From positions 19,605-83,604 of the forward strand of contig JANXYJ010000154.1 in the NCBI GenBank assembly GCA_025350105.1: 64,000 bases of DNA, read 5' to 3'. Source of the stretch: Terriglobia bacterium. GTDB lineage: Bacteria; Acidobacteriota; Terriglobia; Bryobacterales; Bryobacteraceae. Of the stretch, positions 38,720 through 46,665 are shown piece after piece; the first letter of the stretch is position 1, and every line of letters begins with the position of its first letter. The notes under the pieces were generated by a model, which was given only the letters and a program-made list of their open reading frames with translations, did not search any database and was not told the DNA's origin. The position numbers were made by a program, and so were the translations under genes.

Positions 38720-40660
38720 CTATCGGTTCGACGAATAACTGGCCGCCAGCTTACGCACGCGGTCATCGTAAATCTTGAGGCTCTTATCGGCACGGGCCTG
38801 CGCCAGAATGCTGTCCTGCATTAAATCATACGCGGAGCGGGCCTTCTTCTGTTTCAGCTCCTTGTAGATGACGTCGCGTTCGTAGCTGTATTCGGACGGG
38901 TCCACTTGTTTCTGCGCGGCGATTTTATAAACGATGTTGCGCCCTTGCACCGCCACGGGTCCAATCACGGTACCCACCGGTTTGGCAAACGCATCCGGCA
39001 ATCCGGCCACCGGTCCCAGCCCTTCGGCGCTATCGTTTATGGTCACGTCATTGGTGGTGGTCACCGTCAAGTTATAAGCCTTCGCGATCACGGCCAAATC
39101 CTCGCCGGCCAAGGCACGCTTGCTGGCGGCCTGGGAAGCGGTCAAAGCCAAACGGCGCGATTCGTCACTGATGTAGCGCTGCTTCACTTGTTCCTGCACA
39201 TCGGCATAATCGGCGGGACGCGCCGGCGTCAAACCTTTCAGCGTCACAATCGCCATACGATTGCCCGGCAGCACGATCGCGTCGGAAACGTCGCCCACCT
39301 TCATGCTGCTCAGCGCGCCTTCAATCTCGTTGAATGTGCCCAAGCCCGGCACTGGCTGATTCGCTTGCAGCTCGCGAGCTTCCGCCATTTGAAGGTTCAA
39401 CTGCTTGGCGACGTCGCTGGCGGACCCCGGCGCTTTCGCCAATGCAACGCGGGCCTGATCGGCCAGTTGCTGCGTTTTGTCGGCCACGGTTTGCTGCTTC
39501 AACTGCTTGGCGATGGTGTCCTTCACCTCTTCAAACGGGCGTACCTTGGCCGGTTGCCGGTCAGTGACTTGGATGATGTGATAGCCGAAGCTGGTTTCAA
39601 TCAACGGGCTCAGTTCATTCAGCTTCGCCGAGAACGAGTAGGCATCAAACTCCTTCACCATTTTTCCTTTGGTGAAGAAACCCAGATCGCCGCCCTGCGC
39701 GCCCGAACCCGGATCGTCCGAATTCTTTTTGGCCAGTTCTGCGAAGTCTGCGCCGCCCTTCAACTGCTTCAGCAAATCCTCGGCCTTGGCTTTCAATTTC
39801 CCTTTGTCGCCATCCGGCTTGCCTTGCGTCATCACCAGGATGTGGCGGGCCCGCACTTGCTCCGGTGTGCGGAAATTGTCCATGTTGCCGGCATAGGCCG
39901 CGCGCAACTGCGCATCACTCACATCAATCGATTGCTCCACGCGGGCCTGATCCACCACCAGCACATCAAAGGACCGTTTCGCGGGCACGTTGTAGTTGGC
40001 CTTGTCGCGGTCGTAGGAGGCCTTGAGTTCCTCGGGTGTGGTCTTCACCTGATCGCGAAACTTGCCGGGATCAAAGCCGATATATTCCAATTTCGCTGTT
40101 TTATGTTTTTCCACCAGCGCCTGGTCCACTTCCTGTTTGGTGACAATCGCGCTGGAATACGCCAGGTTCTGTATCTTGTTGACCATGATTTCCTTGCGCA
40201 TCTCGGCGATGCCGCCTTCCATGGTCATGCCCTGCTGGGCCAGCGTCTGGCGCAACGCCTCGTCGGAAACCAGTTTGCCGTTTTGAAACAGTTGGGGAAA
40301 CGTCTGCATGAAGCGGGCCAGCACTTCGTCGTCGGTCACCGTCATGCCCAGCTTTTCAAACTGCACCACGGAGGCTTGCTCCTGCACCATTTGATCCACG
40401 AACTGCGGCAGATAAACCATCGCCGTGGCGGCGGGCATCTGGCCGCTTTGCACCAGACGATCCACCGCCAGTTGCGCCTGCTGTGCAGTGATCTTTTCGC
40501 CGCCGACCTCGGCCAAAACGCTCTCGTCATTGGTGCTGGTGCCGTTGGTCAAATCCGCATTGGGGATCAGATAGGTGATCATGGAGGCCGCCACTACCAA
40601 CAACAAGCCACCCAGCAAATACTTCGCAGACTTTTGGCCGCTACGGAACAAATCAAACAT
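38720..40660 (-). CDS. PpiD/SurA-type peptidyl-prolyl isomerase, membrane anchored
   Basis: 646 residues. Cytosolic start (MFDLFRSG), one transmembrane helix (about 14-35), a SurA-like N-terminal chaperone domain (about 55-240), a parvulin domain (about 270-375: VRARHILVMT, GSGAQGGDLGFFTKGKMV, SFGYHIIQV) and a second, degenerate isomerase-like region after 400. This is the PpiD layout: a periplasmic foldase at the Sec translocon. Start ATG at 40660; an open extension upstream is not protein-like. Between lysC and the DedA gene on the same strand. Confidence 0.92.
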   Translation of the reverse strand: MFDLFRSGQKSAKYLLGGLLLVVAASMITYLIPNADLTNGTSTNDESVLAEVGGEKITAQQAQLAVDRLVQSGQMPAATAMVYLPQFVDQMVQEQASVVQFEKLGMTVTDDEVLARFMQTFPQLFQNGKLVSDEALRQTLAQQGMTMEGGIAEMRKEIMVNKIQNLAYSSAIVTKQEVDQALVEKHKTAKLEYIGFDPGKFRDQVKTTPEELKASYDRDKANYNVPAKRSFDVLVVDQARVEQSIDVSDAQLRAAYAGNMDNFRTPEQVRARHILVMTQGKPDGDKGKLKAKAEDLLKQLKGGADFAELAKKNSDDPGSGAQGGDLGFFTKGKMVKEFDAYSFSAKLNELSPLIETSFGYHIIQVTDRQPAKVRPFEEVKDTIAKQLKQQTVADKTQQLADQARVALAKAPGSASDVAKQLNLQMAEARELQANQPVPGLGTFNEIEGALSSMKVGDVSDAIVLPGNRMAIVTLKGLTPARPADYADVQEQVKQRYISDESRRLALTASQAASKRALAGEDLAVIAKAYNLTVTTTNDVTINDSAEGLGPVAGLPDAFAKPVGTVIGPVAVQGRNIVYKIAAQKQVDPSEYSYERDVIYKELKQKKARSAYDLMQDSILAQARADKSLKIYDDRVRKLAASYSSNR

Positions 40661-40803
40661 AAAGGTGAAGACTCCTGCGTATATCTTTCCGGAAAATGAC
40701 GCGAAAACTTCGGCTTCCTTCGCCGGTGCGGGACTGCGCACAACACTTTCGCACAAACACTTTATTGTAGCGTGCCAGCCCGTCTGTATGCTGATGAACG
40801 CAC

Positions 40804-42213
40804 TTAACCCCCCAGTCCGCATTCGTCATGAATCGCGCGCACGGCGTTCTCCATGCCTTCGCGGCGAACCACAATCGCGATGGTCAATTCGCTGGACCCC
40901 TGCGCGATGGCGATGATGTTGATCTTTTCGCGTGAAATGGCCGTGAAGATGCGGCCCGCGAGTCCAGGTGTCCCGCGCATGCCTTCGCCCACCACTGCGA
41001 TCAGCCCCACTTGATCGTCCACCTGCACCGGCTTCATGTGGCCGTGGGCCAGTTCCAGTTGAAACGTTTCTTCGAGTTGCGTACGGGCGCGCTTCAGATC
41101 GGCTTTGCGCACCAAAAAACAAAAGCTCTGCCGGTAGCTGGAGCTGGTGATGGCCAGCAGTTCCACGCCGGACGCATCTAGCGCTTCCAGCGCCTCTGCC
41201 ATCAATTTGGTGCCGCTGAAAGCGTGGGGTGTGGGCTCAACCGACACCAACACCACATCGCCCATGGACGTCACCGCATGCGGCCCGTCGGCCGATTCAA
41301 TTTCCGGGACAATACGCGTGCCCGGCTTTTCCGGTGCGAAACTGTTTTTGCTCCACACTGGAATTTGCTTTTCGACAAGAGGGGCTAACGTTCTAGGATG
41401 CAGAACTTTCGCGCCCGCATAAGCCAACTCCGCGGCTTCGGCGTAGGTGATGGCCGAAAGCACGCGGGCGTCTTTCACCAAACGCGGATCGGCGGTCATG
41501 ATGCCGTCGACATCGGTCCAAATCCACAGCTCGCCGGCATCGAGCGCGGCCGCCAATATCGACGCCGAAAAATCAGACCCACCGCGGCCAAGCGTGGTCG
41601 GATGATGATCGAGCGTCGATCCGCAGAAGCCCGTCACCACCGGCAAAATTTCCTGGTCGAAAAGCGGCTGAATCACCTGCTCACAGCGCTCGCGCGTTTC
41701 CGCCATCAACGGCGAGGCGTTGCCAAAAACGTCGTCAGTGGCGATCAGATTCCACGCGCTTACGTCTTTCGCCGCAACACCGGTAGACTGCAGATACGCC
41801 GCCATTATCAAGGCGGAAAGCCTCTCGCCGGTGGGCAAAGCTTTGTCGACGGATTGCAACGGCCGCTCGCCCAACAACATCATGCCCTTGGCCATGCGGG
41901 CGAAGTTACCAATAATTTCGTGCACACGCGCGATGGTTTCCGCCGGGTCGCGCATGAGTTCGTTACAACATGCCACGTGACGTTCGGTGAGCGTGGCCAG
42001 ATTCGCGTCCACCCCCGGCTCGTCGCCTTTCTCGGCCTTGCTCATGGTGTCGAGCAAAAGATCCGTGATCTTCGACATGGCCGAGACCACGATGGCCACC
42101 GGGCGCAATTCATGCTGCTCCCGGCTGAGCCGCGCGGCCACTTTAATCCGTTCGGCCGAGCCCATGCTGGTGCCACCGAACTTCATCACTAACGGAATGG
42201 ATTCGCTACGCAA
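40804..42213 (-). CDS. lysC: Aspartate kinase
   Basis: 469 residues. Phosphorylates aspartate, first step to Lys, Thr and Met. MKFGGTSMG opens the kinase domain, with LPTGERLSA and GRGGSDFSA in the substrate region and WTDVDGIMTADPR; two C-terminal ACT domains (VELLAITSSS and VVGEGMRGTPGLAGRIF) give end-product inhibition. I accept the TTG at 42213 because GGGAG lies nine bases upstream; an in-frame ATG at 42186 would remove nine residues and start at MKFGG. A repeat array lies immediately upstream. Confidence 0.94.
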   Translation of the reverse strand: MRSESIPLVMKFGGTSMGSAERIKVAARLSREQHELRPVAIVVSAMSKITDLLLDTMSKAEKGDEPGVDANLATLTERHVACCNELMRDPAETIARVHEIIGNFARMAKGMMLLGERPLQSVDKALPTGERLSALIMAAYLQSTGVAAKDVSAWNLIATDDVFGNASPLMAETRERCEQVIQPLFDQEILPVVTGFCGSTLDHHPTTLGRGGSDFSASILAAALDAGELWIWTDVDGIMTADPRLVKDARVLSAITYAEAAELAYAGAKVLHPRTLAPLVEKQIPVWSKNSFAPEKPGTRIVPEIESADGPHAVTSMGDVVLVSVEPTPHAFSGTKLMAEALEALDASGVELLAITSSSYRQSFCFLVRKADLKRARTQLEETFQLELAHGHMKPVQVDDQVGLIAVVGEGMRGTPGLAGRIFTAISREKINIIAIAQGSSELTIAIVVRREGMENAVRAIHDECGLGG

Positions 42214-42240
42214 ACGAAAGATGCTCCCTGTTGGTAGTTT

Positions 42241-42359
42241 TGCTGCGCTCGCTGACGCTCGCGGCTTGGTGCTGAAAAAATCTGCGTTCGCTTACACCTT
42301 CGGCTTGGTGCCGGAAAAAATTGCGCTCGCTGACGCTCGCGGCTTGGTGTGGAGGGTGG
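42241..42359. repeat. About 40-bp tandem repeat, three imperfect copies
   Basis: Copies at 42241-42280, 42281-42320 and 42321-42359 share G-C-T-T-G-G-T-G and GCTCGCTGACGCTCGCGG cores; the middle copy is the most diverged. The array lies in the 215-base gap between cmk and lysC, so it is in the lysC leader. It is open in several frames on both strands but is not credible as a gene. Confidence 0.85.
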
Positions 42360-42428
42360 AAACAAAACATTAGCACCCAGCCGCGACAGTAAGGGAGCGA
42401 CGTAATCACCCGGCTCATCGACATGCGC

Positions 42429-43133
42429 CTAATGCCGCGCCTTTCCATTCGACGTCCGGTCGCGGACTAATTTCAGAATGGCTTCTTCTACTTCCAGCGC
42501 CGACAAGTTGGTGGTATCCAGATATTCCGCATCCGGGGCTTGCGTGAGTGGCGCTTCCGCGCGGGTGCGGTCGCGCTGATCGCGCTCCGTCATTTCCTTC
42601 ACCACCTCATCCACAGCCGTGCCCACTTCCGCCGCTCGCCGGCCCGCGCGCACATGCGGATCGGCATCCAGAAAAATTTTCACCTGCGCATCCGGGAAAA
42701 CCACGGTGCCGATGTCGCGGCCCTCCATTACGACGGAATTGATTTTGCCAATCCGCCGCTGTTCCTCGCGCAACGCGCGGCGAACCCCGGGCACAATCGA
42801 AACCTTCGAGGCCGCCTGCGTGACCTCGGGAGTCCGTATCTCCGCGGTCACGTCATCGCCGTTCAACATCACGGTGAATTCGCCGGGCACAAATTCAATC
42901 CGAGCCTCGCGGGCCAAATGTTCCATCCGCAGGTGATCGTCCACGTCGATATTGGCTTTCAGCGCCCACAACGCCACGGCGCGGTACATCGCGCCGCTAT
43001 CGATATAGGTGAATCCCAAGCGCGAAGCCACCGCGCGCGCAATCGTGCTCTTACCCGCTCCGGCAGGTCCGTCGATGGCGACAATTAAATGTTTTTTGTT
43101 TTCGATAGCGATGGCGGCACCTGAAGTAGGCAT
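42429..43133 (-). CDS. cmk: Cytidylate kinase
   Basis: 234 residues. Phosphorylates CMP and dCMP. P-loop GPAGAGKST near residues 22-30, then YIDSGAMYRAVA, GRDIGTVVFPDA and the arginine-rich lid RDQRDRTR, all diagnostic. The first ~15 residues before LIVAIDGPAG are extra and an internal start is possible. Upstream of lysC on the same strand. Confidence 0.95.
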   Translation of the reverse strand: MPTSGAAIAIENKKHLIVAIDGPAGAGKSTIARAVASRLGFTYIDSGAMYRAVALWALKANIDVDDHLRMEHLAREARIEFVPGEFTVMLNGDDVTAEIRTPEVTQAASKVSIVPGVRRALREEQRRIGKINSVVMEGRDIGTVVFPDAQVKIFLDADPHVRAGRRAAEVGTAVDEVVKEMTERDQRDRTRAEAPLTQAPDAEYLDTTNLSALEVEEAILKLVRDRTSNGKARH

Positions 43134-43236
43134 TGCGAAGCGGGCCCTAACTCTTCAGTATGCCATGTGGCATCCAAAATGCTTGAGTCAATTGCGAAAA
43201 TGATTCTGAAAAGAGCTTTTCGAAAAGAGGCCACCT

Positions 43237-44085
43237 ATGCTCCCGTTCAAGAAAATTCTATTTCCCGTTGACTTCTCCGATCCTTGCACCGCCATCGTGC
43301 CGTATGTCTTCGCCATGCAGAAACATTGCAACGCGCAATTGGCGCTGGTGCACGCCTATGGGCCGGAGGCGCTGGCCTTCAGCGCGCTGCCCATTACGGA
43401 CCCTCGCCTGCCTGACGAAACCCGTGCTTTGCAGGAAGAACACATGGCGAATTATGCCGCAAAACACTTTCCCGGCGTGCCCGTGGAACTTTACACGGGT
43501 GTTGGTGAACCCGCCAGTGTGATTGAAGACGTGGTGAAGCGCGAAGGCGCTGATTTAGTGATGCTGCCCACGCACGGCCGCGGCGTGCTGCGGCGCATGC
43601 TGCTGGGTTCGGTGACTACCAAGATTCTGCACGACCTGACGGTGCCGGTTTGGACCGGCCATGCAACGCAGGATCTAAAGGTTCCCTATCGCAATGTACT
43701 GTGCGCGCTCGATTCGTCTGACGAAGCCGAAGCAGTGCTGCGGGCGGCGTGCTCGCTGGCCACCTCTTACGACGCAAAATTGTCGATCGTCTGCGTGCTG
43801 GAAATGCCGCCACCCACCATGGAGGTGGCCTACGGTCCTTATAAGAGCGACTTCATCGACATGATCAATGAGCGCCTGCGCGAACTGAAGGCCAAAACCG
43901 GGATCAGCGCCCCTCATGTGATTGCCGAAGGGCTGGTACCGGATGCCATTCGCGAAGAAGCGCTGAAGCAGAAAGCGGACCTGATCGTCACCGGGCGGGG
44001 CCAGGAATTGGGAATTTTCAGCCGCGCATGGTCGCATCTGTATCCGATCATCCGCCACGCGCCGTGCCCGGTTTTGAGTCTTTGA
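43237..44085 (+). CDS. Universal stress protein with two tandem Usp domains
   Basis: 282 residues made of two UspA folds (about 1-145 and 150-282). KKILFPVDFSDPC opens the first and RNVLCALDSSDEAEA the second; the first carries the ATP-binding pattern G-x2-G-x9-G-S/T as PTHGRGVLRRMLLGSVT, while the second's equivalent (VTGRGQELGIFSRAWSHL) is degenerate. Cytoplasmic, stress-related. AGAGG precedes the ATG. A short dyad ATGCCATGTGGCAT at 43160-43173 lies in its upstream gap and could be an operator. Confidence 0.9.
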   Translation: MLPFKKILFPVDFSDPCTAIVPYVFAMQKHCNAQLALVHAYGPEALAFSALPITDPRLPDETRALQEEHMANYAAKHFPGVPVELYTGVGEPASVIEDVVKREGADLVMLPTHGRGVLRRMLLGSVTTKILHDLTVPVWTGHATQDLKVPYRNVLCALDSSDEAEAVLRAACSLATSYDAKLSIVCVLEMPPPTMEVAYGPYKSDFIDMINERLRELKAKTGISAPHVIAEGLVPDAIREEALKQKADLIVTGRGQELGIFSRAWSHLYPIIRHAPCPVLSL

Positions 44086-44322
44086 CGTGCGGGAAACGGC
44101 GCGGCACGGAACCGGATGGGAACATCCGTTGGGGGATTTGGCGCACGGGGACGGGCCCAAGCGCCCTATACGGTGTTACTTTCTGGCCCCCGGCGTGCAC
44201 TCTCATTCACGAGTAGGCTCAATCAAAAAGAAATCTGCGCCCCTAATCGCCGCGCAGAAAAGCTAAGGGATAGGCTTCCCTCACCGGGCCTATCGGACAG
44301 GGTGATTGGCCTCTCCTGCCCG

Positions 44323-44364
44323 GCGGCGGATCTGTTGCACAGTTCTATGTAATGGATCCGCCGC
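44323..44364. repeat. Perfect 10-bp inverted repeat (hairpin)
   Basis: GCGGCGGATC (44323-44332) and GATCCGCCGC (44355-44364) are perfect complements around 22 bases, in the 311-base gap between the Usp gene and the small coiled-coil gene. No T-run follows on either strand, so it is not a standard terminator. The rest of the gap shows nothing recognisable. Confidence 0.8.
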
Positions 44365-44396
44365 TCCCTTGCTCTAATCCCATATAATGAAGGCGC

Positions 44397-44612
44397 ATGG
44401 ATCTGGAACAAACAGTCGCGCAGCACGATAAGCAGATTGGCCAAATCCTGACAGTTCTCGGTACCGTTGTTGACCAACAACACCGCCTGGACGAAGCGCT
44501 CGTCGATTTGGCAGAAGCGCAGAAGTCTCTCATTGTTAGCCAAGCCGAAACAGATAGACGCATTCAAAACTTAGTTAGCGCCATCGGCGAATTTATTCGT
44601 CGTCAACCCTAG
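44397..44612 (+). CDS. Small coiled-coil protein of unknown function
   Basis: 71 residues, DLEQTVAQHDKQIGQIL onward, almost entirely helical with heptad-spaced hydrophobic residues, so a coiled coil is likely. No signal peptide. A TATAAT lies about eight bases before the ATG, which would suit a very short or absent leader if used as a -10. The stop codon abuts the first copy of the 123-bp duplication. Function unknown. Confidence 0.6.
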   Translation: MDLEQTVAQHDKQIGQILTVLGTVVDQQHRLDEALVDLAEAQKSLIVSQAETDRRIQNLVSAIGEFIRRQP

Positions 44613-44733
44613 GCTACTTCCCGCCCAGCCCCTTATACACCGCTTCGACGAACGAATCGGTGGTATAGCGCCCCGTGGTGATGCCAAAGCGCGGATCGTA
44701 ATCGCGGGTTGGCTTGGCGGCTTTCACTTGATC
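44611..44733 (-). pseudogene. Detached duplicate of the 3' end of the MBL-fold gene
   Basis: 123 bases match 46543-46665 at 118 positions at a constant offset of 1932. On the minus strand this copy codes the last ~39 residues of the MBL-fold protein, ending GLGGK and a TAG stop; the intact gene ends with TAA. The five differences are all third-codon-position, synonymous changes. Homology ends sharply after CTTGATC (44733), where unrelated sequence begins. With no 5' part it cannot be a working gene. Confidence 0.92.
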
Positions 44734-44855
44734 CGACGGTTTGTAGGACAAACGGCTCTATATGTGTCAGACTAATTCTAGCTTGACGGGCACAAACGTC
44801 GTACCCGATCATTTAAACATACGGTTGATTCTAAATCTGTTAGCAATGAGGCCTC

Positions 44856-45344
44856 GTGTCTGACCCTGCGCCGAAAGCCGGAACCCCCTTAAGTCACCAG
44901 CTATTGGTCACAATCGTCGGCGTAGTTCTTGCAGCGATTTTGGGCGTTATCGCGTGGTATTTTGAAAAATCACTGGACGAACGCAGCAAAACGCCGCCCC
45001 CAATCGCTCAGGTGGAAAAACCGCAACCAACAAATCAGCCGAGTCGAGGAGAAGCGCCCCACCCCAAGCCGGCGCCCAATCGAAGCCAAGCTCCGGGACC
45101 AAAGAACGGGGAAGAATTATTCGATATTAAAGTTGTCGTGGCCCGAAACGCCCGACGTGAGACGTTCATGATTGACGGGAAAGGCGCGATCATTGTTGAT
45201 GAGGACCCCAAGTATACGACGCTCCGCGTTCGGGCTGGTGAACACCAATTGGCTGGGATTATTGGTGAAAAACAGTGCGCACGAAATTTTAGCGTGCCTC
45301 TAGGAAAGGGACAGGATTTCATCAATTGGGAGTGCGGGCAATGA
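44856..45344 (+). CDS. Membrane-anchored protein of unknown function (cassette gene 1)
   Basis: 162 residues. One transmembrane helix (about 15-36), a proline-rich linker (about 45-85) and a small C-terminal beta-rich domain (about 85-162) with two cysteines (KQCARN, NWECGQ). By topology the domain would be periplasmic. No family recognised. GTG start at 44856 after GAGG. It lies inside the segment bounded by the 123-bp direct repeats, 13 bases before the next gene, and by eye is lower in GC than the neighbouring genes. Confidence 0.65.
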   Translation: MSDPAPKAGTPLSHQLLVTIVGVVLAAILGVIAWYFEKSLDERSKTPPPIAQVEKPQPTNQPSRGEAPHPKPAPNRSQAPGPKNGEELFDIKVVVARNARRETFMIDGKGAIIVDEDPKYTTLRVRAGEHQLAGIIGEKQCARNFSVPLGKGQDFINWECGQ

Positions 45345-45357
45345 GGAGCAAAGAACA

Positions 45358-46518
45358 ATGAATCGTCTGCATCTGGCGATATTCACGCTTTTCGGTGTTG
45401 CGAATTGTTGCGCACAGCAGGCATCCGCCACGCCCCCAAAGTTCAGAGTCTATCTCAGGGATTTCACCGCGAGTGACGACCGACTCGCGAAAGACATTAA
45501 GAGACGGTTCGGATCTGCGCTGTCTAGCATGGGCAGAGATTTCTTCGAGCTCAAGGAACTCGACAGGCTACCCGCTGTTCTGTCAGAAATCAAGAACGAT
45601 AAGGCCCCCCAGCCCCTGGGTTTCAATGAGGCGATGAAACGCGCAACCGTAGACGGACTTGTCTTTGGCGAGGTGATTGACGAGCAGACGAGCAACGAGG
45701 TTGTGATCTCGGTTACTTTGGTTGACAGCCAGTTCGTCCATCGTGGAGATGGAAATGCCAAGATCGCACGCTCGGAACTCGGGAGTAGCGATTCTCGCCA
45801 AAAAGCCGTGGACGCCGCTGCACGAATATTGATCGAAAAAGCTTCGGGGCGCCCTGTCGCCAAAGAACCGGACTCCCTGTCAACACCCAAAGCGGACCGC
45901 GCAATTCTGCTGACGGGCGGCGCTTCAAGTTCAGCAGTTCCGGCGGTAGATGCGGCTCCGAAATTGTCACCGCGTCCCACGAACTCTCCTACGGACCTAC
46001 GTGAACCGGCTGTCGGAATTAGCGCACCGCCCTCTTTTCCGCTAACCGATACCGCACCCGACGGGTTTGACGATCGTGCATATTATCGGCGTGGATCCAC
46101 TTGGGAGTTGTGGCCTGAACAAGCCATCGATTGGACCCCGCGATACGAACGTAAAGTTGTAGTCGAATACGTTGGCACTGTCTTCAAGTCAGGCCTTTAC
46201 GCTATTCCCACTCCTCCAGAGTTGGTTATTCGCCTCGGGCAGTATCTTGAGATTCAGGACTACTTTTTGTTTAGATTCTTGGAACTCGAAGGCAGCCAAC
46301 GATTGGGGATAGACATAAAGCCCGACGAAACTACTAGATCGGCGCTCGCACGAAAGCAGATTGCCTTTTCCGTCGAACGGCGTGGGCAGGACTTCAAGAT
46401 CAAGCCAGCCCAACCACTCACCCCGGGCTCATATGGAATCTTACGATACAGCCGATTCAATTCAGCGCCTCGAAGTACAATCTATGCGTTTACGCTGACG
46501 GCGCCCGCGCAACAATAG
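45358..46518 (+). CDS. Secreted protein of unknown function, CsgG/TolB-N-like start (cassette gene 2)
   Basis: 386 residues. Signal peptide about 1-20 (ending CCAQQ; the cysteines could suggest a lipoprotein but the lipobox is poor). Residues ~27-165 (KFRVYLRDFTASDD, a paired-helix region, DGLVFGEVIDEQT, LVDSQ) have the alternating strands of CsgG/FlgO/TolB-N type domains; a Pro/Ser-rich linker follows, then a C-terminal beta-rich domain about 240-386. No exact family recognised. ATG at 45358 follows gene 1 by 13 bases, so they are one operon, within the repeat-bounded segment. Confidence 0.6.
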   Translation: MNRLHLAIFTLFGVANCCAQQASATPPKFRVYLRDFTASDDRLAKDIKRRFGSALSSMGRDFFELKELDRLPAVLSEIKNDKAPQPLGFNEAMKRATVDGLVFGEVIDEQTSNEVVISVTLVDSQFVHRGDGNAKIARSELGSSDSRQKAVDAAARILIEKASGRPVAKEPDSLSTPKADRAILLTGGASSSAVPAVDAAPKLSPRPTNSPTDLREPAVGISAPPSFPLTDTAPDGFDDRAYYRRGSTWELWPEQAIDWTPRYERKVVVEYVGTVFKSGLYAIPTPPELVIRLGQYLEIQDYFLFRFLELEGSQRLGIDIKPDETTRSALARKQIAFSVERRGQDFKIKPAQPLTPGSYGILRYSRFNSAPRSTIYAFTLTAPAQQ

Positions 46519-46542
46519 TATGCCTGACCGCGTTGAGGATCA

Positions 46543-46665
46543 AGGTTATTTTCCGCCCAGCCCCTTATACACCGCTTCGACGAACGAATCGGTGGTATAT
46601 CGTCCCGTGGTGATGCCAAAGCGCGGATCGTAATCGCGGGTTGGCTTGGCGGCTTTCACTTGATC
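46543..46665. repeat. 123-bp direct repeat, copy within the intact MBL-fold gene
   Basis: Partner of 44611-44733 (118 of 123 bases identical). Here it is the true 3' end of the MBL-fold gene, including the TAA stop at 46546-46548. The segment between the two copies (44734-46542, about 1.8 kb) carries the two cassette genes. Confidence 0.92.

Noticed and set aside
38906..40699. 597-codon open frame opposite the PpiD-type gene
   Set aside because: Antisense of a gene with strong domain evidence; the translated product is His/Arg-rich and has no recognisable motif.
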